From Micromonospora sp. NBC_00421 (GTDB lineage: Bacteria; Actinomycetota; Actinomycetes; Mycobacteriales; Micromonosporaceae): a stretch of 64,000 nt of DNA. Below the pieces are notes generated by a model. It was not told where the DNA came from and ran no database searches. It worked only from the letters and a program-made list of their open reading frames with translations. Shown here piece by piece: positions 9,928 through 19,185 of the stretch. A program made the position numbers and the translations under genes. How positions within the stretch are numbered: the first letter of the stretch is position 1; each line of letters opens with the position of its first letter. The DNA is taken from the NCBI RefSeq assembly GCF_036017915.1, contig NZ_CP107929.1:6065001-6129000 (forward strand), read 5' to 3'.

Positions 9928-10959
9928 GTGACAGGCCACACCACCCCTGACCGAGCCGCGCTGCGAACCTGGCTGCCGGGCTTCCTCGCCCTCGCCGCGA
10001 TCTGGGGCTCCAGCTTCCTGTTCATCAAGGTCGGCATCGCGGAACTGCACCCGCTGCACCTCACCCTCTACCGGGTGGCGACCGGCGCGGCGACGCTGCT
10101 GGTGGTGTTGGTGCTGCTCCGGGACCGGCTGCCCCGCGAGCCCAGGGTCTGGGTGCACATGGTGGTGGTCGCCGCCTTCGGTGTGGCGATCCCGTTCACC
10201 CTCTTCGGCTACGGCGAGCAACGGGTCGAGTCGATGCTCGCCGGCATCTGGAACGCCACCACACCGCTGTTCGTGCTGCCACTGGCGGTGCTGGTCTTCC
10301 GTACCGAGCGGTTGACCGCGCGGGCCGCCGTCGGGCTCGGGCTGGGCTTCCTCGGCGTGCTGGTGGTGCTCGGCGTCTGGGAGGGGGTGGGCGGGGCGCA
10401 CTTCGCCGGCCAGTTGATGTGCTTCGGTGCGGCGGCCTGCTACGGGGTGGCCATTCCGTACCAGAAGAGGTTCGTCGCCGGCAGTGCCCACTCCGGGCTG
10501 TCGCTCTCGGCGGCGCAGCTGCTGGTGGCCACCGCTCAGCTGGCGGTCGTCGGGCCGCTGGTGGCCGGGGTGCCGCCGGCACCGACCGGTCTGTCGTGGC
10601 CGGTGGTCGGGAGCGTGCTGGCGCTCGGTGCGCTCGGCACCGGGCTGGCCTTCGTGATCAATCTGCGCAACATCCGGATGGCCGGGGCGAGCACCGCCGC
10701 CACGGTGACCTACCTGGTGCCGATCTTCGCGGTGCTGATCGGCGCGCTGGTGCTCGGCGAGCGGCTGAACTGGCACCAGCCGGCCGGTGCGCTGGTCGTA
10801 CTGCTCGGCGTTGCCGTCGCACAGGGCCTGCTCGGCCCCCGCCGACCCCGCCGGACGCCCGCTGCGGCCAGCTCGTCCGGCGTCGAGCCGTTGTCCGGCG
10901 TCGAGCCGTTGTCCGGTGGGGTGCGCCGGTCAGGCACGCCGTCCGCTGCCGGGCGGTGA
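9928..10959 (+). CDS. EamA/DMT family transporter
   Basis: 343 aa with ten predicted membrane helices in two EamA repeats. The first starts at LPGFLALAAIWGSSFLFIK, a typical EamA opening, and the second ends at TYLVPIFAVLIGALVLGERL, the conserved close of the repeat. Such proteins export amino acids or other metabolites; the substrate is not readable here. The C-tail contains a direct 18-bp repeat giving SGVEPLSGVEPLSG. The GTG at 9928 is chosen because the preceding part of the frame is not membrane-like and AAGGGG lies just upstream. Confidence 0.85.
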   Translation: MTGHTTPDRAALRTWLPGFLALAAIWGSSFLFIKVGIAELHPLHLTLYRVATGAATLLVVLVLLRDRLPREPRVWVHMVVVAAFGVAIPFTLFGYGEQRVESMLAGIWNATTPLFVLPLAVLVFRTERLTARAAVGLGLGFLGVLVVLGVWEGVGGAHFAGQLMCFGAAACYGVAIPYQKRFVAGSAHSGLSLSAAQLLVATAQLAVVGPLVAGVPPAPTGLSWPVVGSVLALGALGTGLAFVINLRNIRMAGASTAATVTYLVPIFAVLIGALVLGERLNWHQPAGALVVLLGVAVAQGLLGPRRPRRTPAAASSSGVEPLSGVEPLSGGVRRSGTPSAAGR

Positions 10960-11069
10960 CCGGGTCCCCGTCAGCCCGCCCTCCGCGATGATCGACTCCA
11001 GGGAGTCGTAGTTGCGGTGTCCCGCCAGCTCGGATACCGCAACCAGGCCCCCGGGGAGCGGATCATCGC

Positions 11070-11109
11070 GGGCGTTGGGCGTTGGGCGTTGGGCGTCGGG
11101 CGTCGGGCG
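11070..11109. repeat. Heptamer tandem repeat
   Basis: About five head-to-tail copies of GGGCGTT, grading into GGGCGTC, lie between the EamA and PHP genes. A second short repeat, GGGTCAGGGGC, follows at 11131-11160 and runs into the end of the PHP gene. These look like slippage-prone repeats. Confidence 0.8.
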
Positions 11110-11154
11110 ACCGGCAGGAGGCGGGACCCGGGTCAGGGGCGGGTCAGGGGCGGG

Positions 11155-12231
11155 TCAGGAGTGGGTGCGGGTGCGGGTCCAGTCGACCAGGCGGTCGGCC
11201 GGCCAGGTGTTGACCACCCGGTCGGCGGGGACACCGCACAGGGCGGCCCGGACGCAACCGAACCGCTGCCAGTCGAGCTGCCCGGGGGCGTGCGCGTCGG
11301 TGTCGATGGCGAACCGGCAGCCGGCCTCCAGGGCGCGGCGGATCAGCCGCTTCGGCGGGTCCTGCCGCTCCGGCCGGGAGTTGATCTCCACGGCCACGTC
11401 GTGCTCGGCGCAGGCGGCGAAGACGGCGTCTGCGTCGAAGTCGCTCTCGGGGCGGGTCCGCGCCCGGTGCCCCCGGTCGCCCGGGCCGGTCACCCCGGCC
11501 GGTCGGGACGACACCATCCGCCCGGTGCAGTGGCCGAGGATGTCCAGGTGCGGGTTGGCGACCGCGGTGAGCATCCGGCGGGTCATCCTCGCCCGTTCGT
11601 CGCGCAGGCCGCTGTGCACCGAACCGACCACCACGTCGAGCCGGGCCAGCAGCTCCTCGTCCTGGTCGAGGGAGCCGTCGGCGAGGATGTCCACCTCGAT
11701 CCCGGTGAGGATGCGGAAGCCCTCGGGCAGCGCCGCGTTCACCGCCGCCACATGGTCGAGCTGCTGGCGCAGCCGGTCGGCGGTGAGCCCCCGGGCCACC
11801 GTCAGCCGGGGCGAGTGGTCGGTCAGCACCACGTACTCGTGGCCGATCTCGACAGCGGCGAGCGCCATCTCCTCGATCGGTGACCCGCCGTCGGACCAGT
11901 CCGAGTGGGTGTGGCAGTCGCCACGCAGCGCGGCCCGCAGCGCGCCGGCCGCCTCGTCCAGGTCGGTGCCCTCGGTGGCGACCAGCCGGCGCAGGTAGAC
12001 CGGTTCCTCGCCGGCCAGCGACTCGGTGACGCAGCGGGCGGTGACGTCACCGACGCCGGGCAGTTCGGTGAGCGTTCCGGCCCGGTTCCGGTCGGTCAGC
12101 TCCGTCGCCGGCAGCGCGGCGAGGGCGGTCGCCGCCGAGCGGAACGCGCGTACCCGGTAGGTGGCCTCGTTTGCCCGCTCCAGCAGGAACGCGATCCGAC
12201 GCAGGTCGGCGACGGGGTCTCTGGCGCTCAT
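11155..12231 (-). CDS. PHP domain hydrolase with N-terminal PolX-like helix-hairpin-helix
   Basis: 358 aa. Residues 1-90 resemble the DNA polymerase beta/PolX N-terminal 8-kDa helical domain and contain a helix-hairpin-helix (LTELPGVGDVTA). From about 105 a complete PHP domain follows with metal ligands in DCHTHSDWSDG, LTDHSP, GIEVDIL, GSVHSG, DILGHCTG and DTDAHAPG. The polymerase palm and fingers of PolX are missing, so this is a stand-alone phosphoesterase, perhaps acting on DNA ends or small phosphates. That architecture is known in actinobacteria. Confidence 0.85.
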   Translation of the reverse strand: MSARDPVADLRRIAFLLERANEATYRVRAFRSAATALAALPATELTDRNRAGTLTELPGVGDVTARCVTESLAGEEPVYLRRLVATEGTDLDEAAGALRAALRGDCHTHSDWSDGGSPIEEMALAAVEIGHEYVVLTDHSPRLTVARGLTADRLRQQLDHVAAVNAALPEGFRILTGIEVDILADGSLDQDEELLARLDVVVGSVHSGLRDERARMTRRMLTAVANPHLDILGHCTGRMVSSRPAGVTGPGDRGHRARTRPESDFDADAVFAACAEHDVAVEINSRPERQDPPKRLIRRALEAGCRFAIDTDAHAPGQLDWQRFGCVRAALCGVPADRVVNTWPADRLVDWTRTRTHS

Positions 12232-12306
12232 GTCTGGTCAACCTACGCGTCCGCGCCGCCGGTCGGGGGACGACCGGCGGCGCGGAGTGTGGACAGCAGG
12301 GACGGA

Positions 12307-15267
12307 TCAGGAGTACGGCAGCTTCACCACCGACTGGTTGCCGATGCCGAGGGTGGACGGGTTGACGCCGATCGCCGACCAGACCTCCACCTTCACCGTG
12401 CCCCGGGAGAGGTTGCCCAGCGTGCCGACGGCGGAGTGCAGCCCGGCGTTCTGCGTGTAGTGCTCGTAGCCGGGCACCGGATCGGTGGCGAAGTAGCGGT
12501 ACGTCTCCACCCGGTCGAAGGTGCCGTCACCGGTCAGGTCGTAGGAGACCCGGGCCTGCACGCCGTTGCCTACCGACTGGCCGGCGTCGAGGAACAGGTC
12601 GAACCCGGTCTGGCCCCCGGCGTAGGTCAGGTTGAGCCCGGTGGCGGTGAAGACCACCGGGTTGGCCGGGGTGCCGTCGTGGTTCGTGCCACCGGTGCCG
12701 GCCACCGTGGCCGTCGTCGCGGTGCCGGAGGCCCCGAGCCCGCCGCCGGGCAGCAGGAACCTGGTCGGCGAGCCGGCCGGCGGGGTGGTCGGCGGCGGGG
12801 TCGGGCTGGTCGGGGTCGGCGACGGGCCGGTCGGCGTGGGGCTCGGCCCGGTCGGGGTGGGGGTGGGCGACGTGGTCGGGGACGTGGTCGGCGTGGGGCT
12901 CGGGTTGGTGCCGCCGGCCGCGTTGCCACCGCTCCAGGTGTACGCCCCGGTGGTGGCGGTCTTCCCGGCGGCCACGGTGAGGCTGGTGCCGTCGGAGAAG
13001 CGCACGGTCAACGGCGCGGCGGTGATGTTGCTTGCCACGTAGGTGCGTGCGCCGTTGCGGTTGAACACGGCGGCCAGCGGATGGTTGGCGGTGACCGTGG
13101 TGTCGACCTGGCCGAGCGCGGCGAGGTTGCGGATCCAGTGGAAGGTGTGTGCCCGGCTCTCGCCCTCCTCCGGGGTGTAACCGGGGTTGGCCCGTAGCTT
13201 GGCCAGCGCCGCGTCCGGATCACCGAGGGCCAGGAACTGCCAGAGGATGTCCTGCCACACGGTGGGTTCGCCGCCGTTGTTGCGGACCAGTTCGGCGTAG
13301 TTCGCCTTGTTGTAGGCCGGCCGGTAGCCGAGGTAGAGGTGGCCGCCGGTGACCGGGAGCATGTTGATGCCCTGGATCATCTCCGGGTCGGCGCTGAACC
13401 AGGTCGCGTACGCCCCACCGTCGCCCCAGACCATGCCGACGGTGGAGTGCCCGAACGTCTCCGGGTAGTTCTCGTTGTCGACGTCGAACCAGTACTCCTG
13501 GATGGCGGCGGCCTGGGTGGTGTAGATGAACACGCCCGCGTCGCGGACGGCGGTGTTGCCGGTGGCCTGCCCCCACTGGATCAGAGCGTTGGCGAAGTTC
13601 ATCCCCTCGGACGAGGACTCCTGGTTGTTGCCGGCGTTGAACGAGCCGTGCCCGGCGGCCCAGTCGTGCCCGGCGTAGATGTCGAAGTCCCGCAGGTAGG
13701 GGAAGCGGGTGTCGGACCGGTTGTAGTTGTTGGCGTCCCGGATGAGCAGGTCGACCATGCCGCCGTACTGGCTCTGCGTGGCCCACGTCGGGTCGAACTT
13801 GGCAAGCGTCGCCGCCGCCGCGACGAAGTACCCGTAGTGGAAGTGGTGGTCGTTGAGTTCCTGGTCGGACCCGTACGACGCCGGGTAGCCGATCAGGGTG
13901 CCCCAGTTGCGGTCGTAGTAGAAGACCTTGGCGGTCTTGCCGGGGGTGGCGGTGAACCAGTCGGTCAGGGTGCTGCGGATGGCGTTGAGCGCCGCGTTGC
14001 GGGTCTCGGTGTCACCGACCTGGTCGGCGATCTCGGCGATCCGGGCGGCCCGACCGAGGCCCTTGCCGGTCCAGTAGGTGTCGCCGCCGCGCTGGTCCAT
14101 CGGGTTGCCCCGGACGGCGGCGAGCTGCTCCTTGAGTTGGGTCAGGTCGGTGCCGGACCCGGTGGCCACGGCGGGCACCTCGGGCAGGACGCCGTGGAAC
14201 TTCATCGTGGTGCGGAAGGAGGCGACCCCGGTCAGCACCTTCATCCGGCCGCGCGCCGACGGGTAGGTCTGGGTGAGCGGGGTGCTGCCGGCGAGCGACT
14301 TCCACTGGTGCGGGTAGAGGCTGACCACGGTCTGGGTGGCGGTGCCCTCCCGGGCGGTGGTGGTGAACGAGTACGTGGTGTCCACCGCGCTGGTCGCCGG
14401 GTCGTAGGTGTAGTCGACCCGGGTGCCGGTGACGTGCGCGTGGGCGTACCGGCCGTAGCTGGCGGCCAGGGCGGCGCGGGCGGTGGCGTCGGCGGTGGGC
14501 GGCAGCAGGGCGACGGAGAAGTAGCCCTTGCCGGCCAGGGTGGAGGTGATCCGTCCGTTGACGACGGTCCAGCTCGCCCCGGTCGGGGCGTACCCGACGT
14601 AGTCGTGGCCCCGGACGGTGAAGCCGATGGTGCCGCCGGTGTTCGACCAGACGGTGGCCGCGCCGCCGGTCGGGTTGATCTGGGCGTCGCCACCGGTGGC
14701 CTGGAAGTAGGCGAACGGCAGCCCGTGGCCGATGGTGGCGCGCAGGCTCCGCGCCCCGTCACTCCAGTACGGGGTGACCGTCCAGTCGGACCAGTCGTCG
14801 ACCTTGACGACAGGTACGCCGAGCGCGGCCACCCCGACCCGGATGTCCTCGGTGTAGGTGTACTTGAACTCGCCCACCCCGGTCGAGGTGCCGGTGACGG
14901 TGGCGGTGGACGGGGCCGAGAAGCCGAGCCCGTCGGTGAACGTCTGGTACGACAGCGGGTGGGCGTGCAGCGGTTCGCTGTAGGAGCAGTTCGTCTTCTT
15001 CCACAGCAGCGACGACCACCAGTCGTTGGTGGGGATCGGCCCGGCGGGGGCGTTGGCGGTGGCGTACTGCCGGGGGTTGGTGGACAGGTCGCCGCAGCCA
15101 CTGGGCAGCGGGCCGACCGGGTCGGTGGTGTAGCTGCCGGCGCCGACGGTGGCCGCCTCGGCGGGGGTGCCGACGGTGGTGAGGGTGAGGCCGCCGACGG
15201 CGACGGCCAACGCGGTGGTGGTGGCGAGCACCCAGGGGGTGCGACGCCGGGGGACGGGAGGTGTCAT
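12307..15267 (-). CDS. Secreted GH81 endo-beta-1,3-glucanase with C-terminal glucan-binding-like domain
   Basis: 986 aa. A twin-basic signal peptide (PRRRTP then a hydrophobic stretch) ends near AEAA. The GH81 catalytic region spans about 45-780: PTNDWWSSLLWK near the start, NDHHFHYGYF with the catalytic Asp, and ESSSEGMNF with the catalytic Glu residues. A Pro/Thr linker (about 785-832) joins a C-terminal beta-sandwich (TRFLLPGGG to KLPYS) resembling the CBM56-type modules found on bacterial beta-1,3-glucanases. It should cut laminarin, curdlan or fungal wall glucan outside the cell. The ATG at 15267 follows GGAGGAGG; an ATG at 15303 in frame is less likely. A LacI-type operator lies upstream. 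Confidence 0.92.
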   Translation of the reverse strand: MTPPVPRRRTPWVLATTTALAVAVGGLTLTTVGTPAEAATVGAGSYTTDPVGPLPSGCGDLSTNPRQYATANAPAGPIPTNDWWSSLLWKKTNCSYSEPLHAHPLSYQTFTDGLGFSAPSTATVTGTSTGVGEFKYTYTEDIRVGVAALGVPVVKVDDWSDWTVTPYWSDGARSLRATIGHGLPFAYFQATGGDAQINPTGGAATVWSNTGGTIGFTVRGHDYVGYAPTGASWTVVNGRITSTLAGKGYFSVALLPPTADATARAALAASYGRYAHAHVTGTRVDYTYDPATSAVDTTYSFTTTAREGTATQTVVSLYPHQWKSLAGSTPLTQTYPSARGRMKVLTGVASFRTTMKFHGVLPEVPAVATGSGTDLTQLKEQLAAVRGNPMDQRGGDTYWTGKGLGRAARIAEIADQVGDTETRNAALNAIRSTLTDWFTATPGKTAKVFYYDRNWGTLIGYPASYGSDQELNDHHFHYGYFVAAAATLAKFDPTWATQSQYGGMVDLLIRDANNYNRSDTRFPYLRDFDIYAGHDWAAGHGSFNAGNNQESSSEGMNFANALIQWGQATGNTAVRDAGVFIYTTQAAAIQEYWFDVDNENYPETFGHSTVGMVWGDGGAYATWFSADPEMIQGINMLPVTGGHLYLGYRPAYNKANYAELVRNNGGEPTVWQDILWQFLALGDPDAALAKLRANPGYTPEEGESRAHTFHWIRNLAALGQVDTTVTANHPLAAVFNRNGARTYVASNITAAPLTVRFSDGTSLTVAAGKTATTGAYTWSGGNAAGGTNPSPTPTTSPTTSPTPTPTGPSPTPTGPSPTPTSPTPPPTTPPAGSPTRFLLPGGGLGASGTATTATVAGTGGTNHDGTPANPVVFTATGLNLTYAGGQTGFDLFLDAGQSVGNGVQARVSYDLTGDGTFDRVETYRYFATDPVPGYEHYTQNAGLHSAVGTLGNLSRGTVKVEVWSAIGVNPSTLGIGNQSVVKLPYS

Positions 15268-15328
15268 GGTGCCTCCTCCGCGCGGAGCCGCTGGGACGGC
15301 CAACTGCGCGGTTCGTCGGAATTGGGGA

Positions 15329-15356
15329 GGATAGTTACCTGAGAGAGCGCTCTCTC
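15329..15356 (-). promoter_or_regulatory. LacI-type operator and -10-like box for the GH81 gene
   Basis: GAGAGAGCGCTCTCTC at 15341-15356 is a perfect 16-bp palindrome centred on GCGC, the form bound by LacI/CebR-family sugar repressors. Just downstream on the minus strand is TAACTAT (about 15330-15336), usable as a -10 box, so a bound repressor would cover the -35 region. The site is 74-89 nt before the GH81 start. The cognate repressor is not in the window. Confidence 0.7.
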
Positions 15357-15406
15357 ACTCGGGACGTTAACCGACGGGTAATACCTACGTCAATGCGTAC
15401 GGCGGG

Positions 15407-16177
15407 CTACCCGGCAGCGGACGAGCCGCGCGGAGCGCGGGGGCAGCCGTGTTCGCGCTCCCACGCGGCCACCGCCGCGACCGGCGACCGGTTGCCCTTG
15501 CCCCGCCAGGAGTCCAGGTACTTCGCCGGCCACACCACACCCCGCCGGATCCACCAGTCGTCGCGCCCGGTGCACTTCGGTGACAACCCGAAGTGCAGGT
15601 GGCAGACGTTGTTCGCGTTGCCCGTCCGGCCCACCTCGCCGAGCTGCCGGCCGGCGGTCACCCGGACCCCCGCGTCGATCCCCGCGCTGATCGCACTCAG
15701 GTGCGACCCGTAGTACCGCACCCCGTCGTCACCCAGCAACGACACCGACAGACCACCGTTGTACGGACCCAGCGGCCCCTTCTTGTCGAACCGGTCCACC
15801 CGGCTCACCTCCAGGACCGTCCCGTCGGTGACCGCCACCACCGGCTCACCGCAGTCGGCGAAGATGTCGGTGCCCGGATACCCCGAGTGCGTCGGGTGGT
15901 AGTCGACGTTGCCCGCCCGTACCGGAAAGACCCGGCGCAGGGTGGTCGGGACCGGGGTGGCCGACGGCGACCCGGCCGGGGTCGGCGTGGTCGAGGGTGC
16001 GCCGGTGGGGGTCACCGGCACCGACGGCTGGTCACCGGTGGCCACCGCCGTCGGTCCGTCCCAGACCGGGGGCGCGGCCGGTCGGTCCGTCCCGCAGCCA
16101 CCCAGCAACGCCGCCACCAGCAGCAGGACGGGGTACGCCGGACGGGTGGGCCGTCGGTCGGGCCGCAGCAGGGACAT
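15407..16177 (-). CDS. M23 family metallopeptidase lipoprotein
   Basis: 256 aa. A lipobox LLGGC (Cys28) ends a type II signal peptide. A Thr/Pro-rich spacer follows (about 40-85), then an M23 (lysostaphin-like) domain. The zinc ligands are visible as HSGYPGTD (His and Asp) and HLHFG, with HLS between them. It is predicted to be a surface lipoprotein that cuts peptidoglycan cross-links or controls another hydrolase. The ATG at 16177 is chosen because the longer upstream frame is low-complexity and not signal-like. Expressed alone, divergent from the gene at 16344. Confidence 0.88.
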   Translation of the reverse strand: MSLLRPDRRPTRPAYPVLLLVAALLGGCGTDRPAAPPVWDGPTAVATGDQPSVPVTPTGAPSTTPTPAGSPSATPVPTTLRRVFPVRAGNVDYHPTHSGYPGTDIFADCGEPVVAVTDGTVLEVSRVDRFDKKGPLGPYNGGLSVSLLGDDGVRYYGSHLSAISAGIDAGVRVTAGRQLGEVGRTGNANNVCHLHFGLSPKCTGRDDWWIRRGVVWPAKYLDSWRGKGNRSPVAAVAAWEREHGCPRAPRGSSAAG

Positions 16178-16343
16178 TCGGACATCCTGGCAGACCGCTA
16201 CGGTGGAGGTCACACCGACAGCGGCACCGGCCGACCCGGTGGGCCGGCTCTCGGCCCTGGCATGACCTGCCGGTCCCCTTCGGTCGGCAGTCCGGCAGGG
16301 GCGCTGCGGGTGCGGTGTGGTCCGTCCGGTCGGAGGGGGAGCA

Positions 16344-16724
16344 GTGAGCATGACGAACCACCAGCCCGGACCCGCTCCGCCGCAGGTCCCGTACGCCTCC
16401 TCGGGGCTCTTTCCCGCCGGGCGGCCCCGGCGGCCGACCTGGCGGGAACCGCACCCGGTCACCGGTGCCGCGGTGGCCGCGGGGGGTGCGCTCGCCGCCG
16501 CCTGGCTGGTGCTCTTCGGCCTGCTCGGCCGGGACGTCGGCGGGTACGCCTGGTGGACGGTCGTCGCCGGTGCGCTGGCCTGGCTCGCCGCACTGGCTCT
16601 GGTCCGGTACGGCGACCGGGGGGTCGGCACCGGCGTCGCTATCGTCACCGCGGGTGGTTGGAGCATCGCGTTCGCAGTCGTCGTGACACGGTGGGCGGTC
16701 AGCGCGGACTGGCCGATGTGGTGA
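16344..16724 (+). CDS. Small membrane protein of unknown function
   Basis: 126 aa. A Pro-rich cytoplasmic N-terminus of about 45 residues is followed by three hydrophobic helices (VTGAAVAAGGALAAAWLVLFGLL in part, WWTVVAGALAWLAALALV, and VAIVTAGGWSIAFAVVV). The GTG start follows GAGGGGGAG with good spacing; an ATG two codons on is an alternative. No family was recognised. Codon use with GC-rich third positions and the regular helices support a real gene. Confidence 0.7.
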   Translation: MSMTNHQPGPAPPQVPYASSGLFPAGRPRRPTWREPHPVTGAAVAAGGALAAAWLVLFGLLGRDVGGYAWWTVVAGALAWLAALALVRYGDRGVGTGVAIVTAGGWSIAFAVVVTRWAVSADWPMW

Positions 16725-16796
16725 CTCACGGTGATCGCACGGCTTCGTTTGCCGCATCATCTTGACGTACTCGCTGTGACTGGGGACGCTCTTGTC

Positions 16797-16964
16797 ATGG
16801 CCTGGAACACCCCGCGGCTCGACTCCGAGCGGAGCCGGCGTCGCCTGCAGATTCTCGCCGAGCTGGCGGGAGCCCGCTCGGTACGCCAGCGGGAACGGCC
16901 CCAGCGGGAACGCACCGAGCGGCTACGCCAGCTCATCGCCACCCGTCGCCGCGTCGCCGGCTGA
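16797..16964 (+). CDS. Small basic hypothetical protein
   Basis: 55 aa, very rich in Arg and Glu (RQRERPQRERTERLRQL), likely one long charged helix. No family was recognised. The ATG at 16797 gives a plausible N-terminus; a longer frame from 16731 is possible. TTGACG at about 16763 could be a -35 element. It lies 113 nt before the tRNA deaminase-associated gene. It may be real because similar short Arg-rich ORFs are common at this position in actinomycetes, but the evidence is thin. Confidence 0.45.
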   Translation: MAWNTPRLDSERSRRRLQILAELAGARSVRQRERPQRERTERLRQLIATRRRVAG

Positions 16965-17077
16965 CGAACTTTCCGGGATTGCCCGGTCCTTCGGGGCGTT
17001 GACCGGTCGGCTGCCGACCCGACCGGTTAACGTGCACGCGTAACGAGTCGGCCGTGCCGAGGTCTTTTGGGGGAACC

Positions 17078-17611
17078 ATGTCGTACTTCGCTGCCGCCGT
17101 GGTGCGCGACGAGGGCGGCTGGAACGCCGCCGAGGTGAACCTGCGGGGCGCCACCGACATCGACGAGGTCGCCGACCGGCTGCGCGATGTCGAACCGGAG
17201 GCCGACGTGTCGCTGCTCTTCGTCGAGGCCGACGACGCGTACCTGGTGCTGCTGCGCCTCGACGAGGGAGAGGACCTGAAGGTCTTCGGTTCCGATTCGG
17301 CGTACGCGGAGGAGTCCCGGCTGGGTGCGCTGCTCGTCGGCGATCTCAAGACCTCGGTCACCGGCCTCGACGACGTCGACGAGCCGCCGTCGACCACCGC
17401 CGGTGGGGGCGACGAGGAGAGCGAGCAACCGGTCGTGGACCCCGAGGCCGACCCGGTGGGCGACGCCGACATCCTCGCCGATCTGGGCATCTCCGCCCAG
17501 CATCTGCTCAAGCTCTGTGCCCACGAGGGCATGCTCCCGGCCGACGTGACCGCCGAGGTGTGCCAGGTGCTCGGCTGCGTCGACGAGGTCGAAGAGCTGC
17601 GTGAGGTCTGA
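17078..17611 (+). CDS. tRNA adenosine deaminase-associated protein
   Basis: 177 aa, acidic. The start MSYFAAAVVRDEGGW, the central LLFVEADDAYLVLLR and the ending DLGISAQHLLKLC match the actinobacterial family always encoded directly upstream of tadA. Its role is unknown; a helper or partner of the deaminase is inferred from the strict pairing. A Glu/Asp-rich linker (about 110-135) separates the two ordered halves. The ATG at 17078 is preferred over 17054. The end overlaps tadA by 11 nt. Confidence 0.9.
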   Translation: MSYFAAAVVRDEGGWNAAEVNLRGATDIDEVADRLRDVEPEADVSLLFVEADDAYLVLLRLDEGEDLKVFGSDSAYAEESRLGALLVGDLKTSVTGLDDVDEPPSTTAGGGDEESEQPVVDPEADPVGDADILADLGISAQHLLKLCAHEGMLPADVTAEVCQVLGCVDEVEELREV

Positions 17612-18245
17612 GCCCTCACCCGCCGGCGACGACGTGACAGGGGCGTTCGGCACCGACGGTGGCCCGACGGTGCCGATGGGAAGCGGCCCGGGGGCGACCG
17701 GCCGGCAGGCCGTTCCGGATTCCACCGGCCGCCGGCAACGGCACGAGCGGTGGATGCGCCGCGCGCTGGAGATCGCCGTCACCGGCCCGGACCTACCCTC
17801 CGCCGACGGTCCCGTCGGGCCGGACAGTTCCATCGGGCCCGGCGGTTTCGGTGGTGGGGCGGTGGAGGACGTGCCGGTGGGTGCGGTGGTCTACGGCCCG
17901 GACGGCACCGAGTTGGCCGTCGGCCGTAACGAACGGGAGTTGACCGGGGATCCGACCGCCCACGCCGAGGTGCTGGCGTTGCGGCGGGCCGCTGCGCGGT
18001 TGGGCCGCTGGCGGCTGGACGACTGCACGCTTGTGGTGACCCTGGAGCCGTGCACCATGTGCGCGGGCGCGCTGGTGCTGGCCCGGATCTCGACTGTCGT
18101 CTTCGGCGCCTGGGAGCCCAAGACCGGGGCCGCCGGCTCGCTCTGGGACGTGCTGCGCGACCGTCGCCTCAACCACCGCCCCGAGGTCTATGCCGGCGTC
18201 CTGGCCGCCGAGAACGCCACCATCCTGCGCGCCTTCTTCCGCTGA
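17601..18245 (+). CDS. tadA: tRNA-specific adenosine deaminase TadA
   Basis: 214 aa. It converts adenosine 34 to inosine in the wobble position of tRNA-Arg(ACG). The zinc and catalytic motifs are intact: HAE at residues 121-123 and PCTMC at 150-154. It is longer than the usual 150-170 aa because of a Gly/Pro-rich N-terminal tail (1-48) and a low-complexity insert at about 62-88 between the first helix and first strand. The GTG at 17601 overlaps the end of the associated gene, implying coupled translation. An internal start nearer residue 26 cannot be excluded. Confidence 0.92.
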   Translation: MRSEPSPAGDDVTGAFGTDGGPTVPMGSGPGATGRQAVPDSTGRRQRHERWMRRALEIAVTGPDLPSADGPVGPDSSIGPGGFGGGAVEDVPVGAVVYGPDGTELAVGRNERELTGDPTAHAEVLALRRAAARLGRWRLDDCTLVVTLEPCTMCAGALVLARISTVVFGAWEPKTGAAGSLWDVLRDRRLNHRPEVYAGVLAAENATILRAFFR

Positions 18246-18333
18246 CCAGCTAACGGGCAGCCGCCTGACGGTCCCGTGCGACCACCCGGGCTTTCCGTGC
18301 GGCCCCCGGCGGGCTCCTGCCTGATCAACTCGA

Positions 18334-18386
18334 CAGGGCCGATGCGGCGGTGTCCGCGTGCCGGCGATACCACCGCATCGGCCCTG
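18334..18386. terminator. Bidirectional terminator between tadA and deoD
   Basis: Arms of 17 bp (CAGGGCCGATGCGGCGG and its near complement, one mismatch) surround a loop of about 18 nt. It lies between the converging tadA and deoD genes. Confidence 0.85.
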
Positions 18387-18399
18387 TGGTGGGCCGGGC

Positions 18400-19110
18400 T
18401 CAGCGGGTGACGGCGGTGTCCAGGGCGATCTCCACCATCTGGCCGAAGGTCTGCTCGCGTTCCTGCGCGGTGGTCTTCGCGCCGGTCTTGATGTGGTCGC
18501 TGACCGTCAGCAGGGTCAGCGCGCGGGCCTTGAACCGGGCGGCGATCGTGTAGAGGGCGGCCGACTCCATCTCCACCGCCAGCACGCCGTAGTCGGCGAG
18601 GGTGTCGTACAGGTCCGGCCGGTCGGTGTAGAAGGCGTCGGCGGCGAGGATCGGCCCGACGTGCATGGTGATGCCGCGCCGCTCGGCCACCTCGACCGAG
18701 GTACGCAGCAACCCGAAGTCGGCGACCGGGGCGTAGTCGATCAACCCGTCGAAGCGCATCCGGTTCATGTTCGAGTCGGTCGACGACCCGATCGCCGCGA
18801 TCAGGTCCCGCAGTTGGAGATCCTCGGTGAGCGCGCCGCAGGAGCCGACCCGGATCAGGGTCTTCCCGCCGTACTCGTTGATCAGCTCGTGGGCGTAGAT
18901 GGAGGCGGACGGCATGCCCATGCCCGAACCCTGGACGGAGACCTCGACGCCGTTCCACCGCCCGGTGAAGCCCAGCATGCCCCGCACCGTCGAGTAGCAC
19001 GTGGCGTCCTCGAGGTAGGTCTCCGCGATCCACTTGGCCCGCAGCGGGTCGCCCGGCATCAGGACCCGCTCGGCGATCTCGCCCGGCTTCGCGCCGATGT
19101 GCGTACTCAT
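18400..19110 (-). CDS. deoD: Purine-nucleoside phosphorylase, DeoD type
   Basis: 236 aa, the normal length of hexameric bacterial DeoD. It splits purine (deoxy)nucleosides with phosphate in purine salvage. Visible signatures: the phosphate loop [47 protein letters not shown] (substrate Met-Glu) and the Asp of TVSDHIKTG that protonates the base. The ATG at 19110 (MSTHIGA) is the standard N-terminus; the longer upstream frame is rejected. Monocistronic, transcribed towards tadA. Confidence 0.95.
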   Translation of the reverse strand: MSTHIGAKPGEIAERVLMPGDPLRAKWIAETYLEDATCYSTVRGMLGFTGRWNGVEVSVQGSGMGMPSASIYAHELINEYGGKTLIRVGSCGALTEDLQLRDLIAAIGSSTDSNMNRMRFDGLIDYAPVADFGLLRTSVEVAERRGITMHVGPILAADAFYTDRPDLYDTLADYGVLAVEMESAALYTIAARFKARALTLLTVSDHIKTGAKTTAQEREQTFGQMVEIALDTAVTR

Positions 19111-19185
19111 GGCAAAGATCCTGCCAGGCCGGCCGGGGCGATACCGGTGCGGCATCGGAACCGGGGTTCCTGTACCCTCGTCGGC

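Noticed and set aside
13339..15342. A 667-codon plus-strand frame opposite the GH81 gene
   Set aside because: The GH81 motifs and signal peptide prove the minus-strand gene; the plus frame has no recognisable domain.
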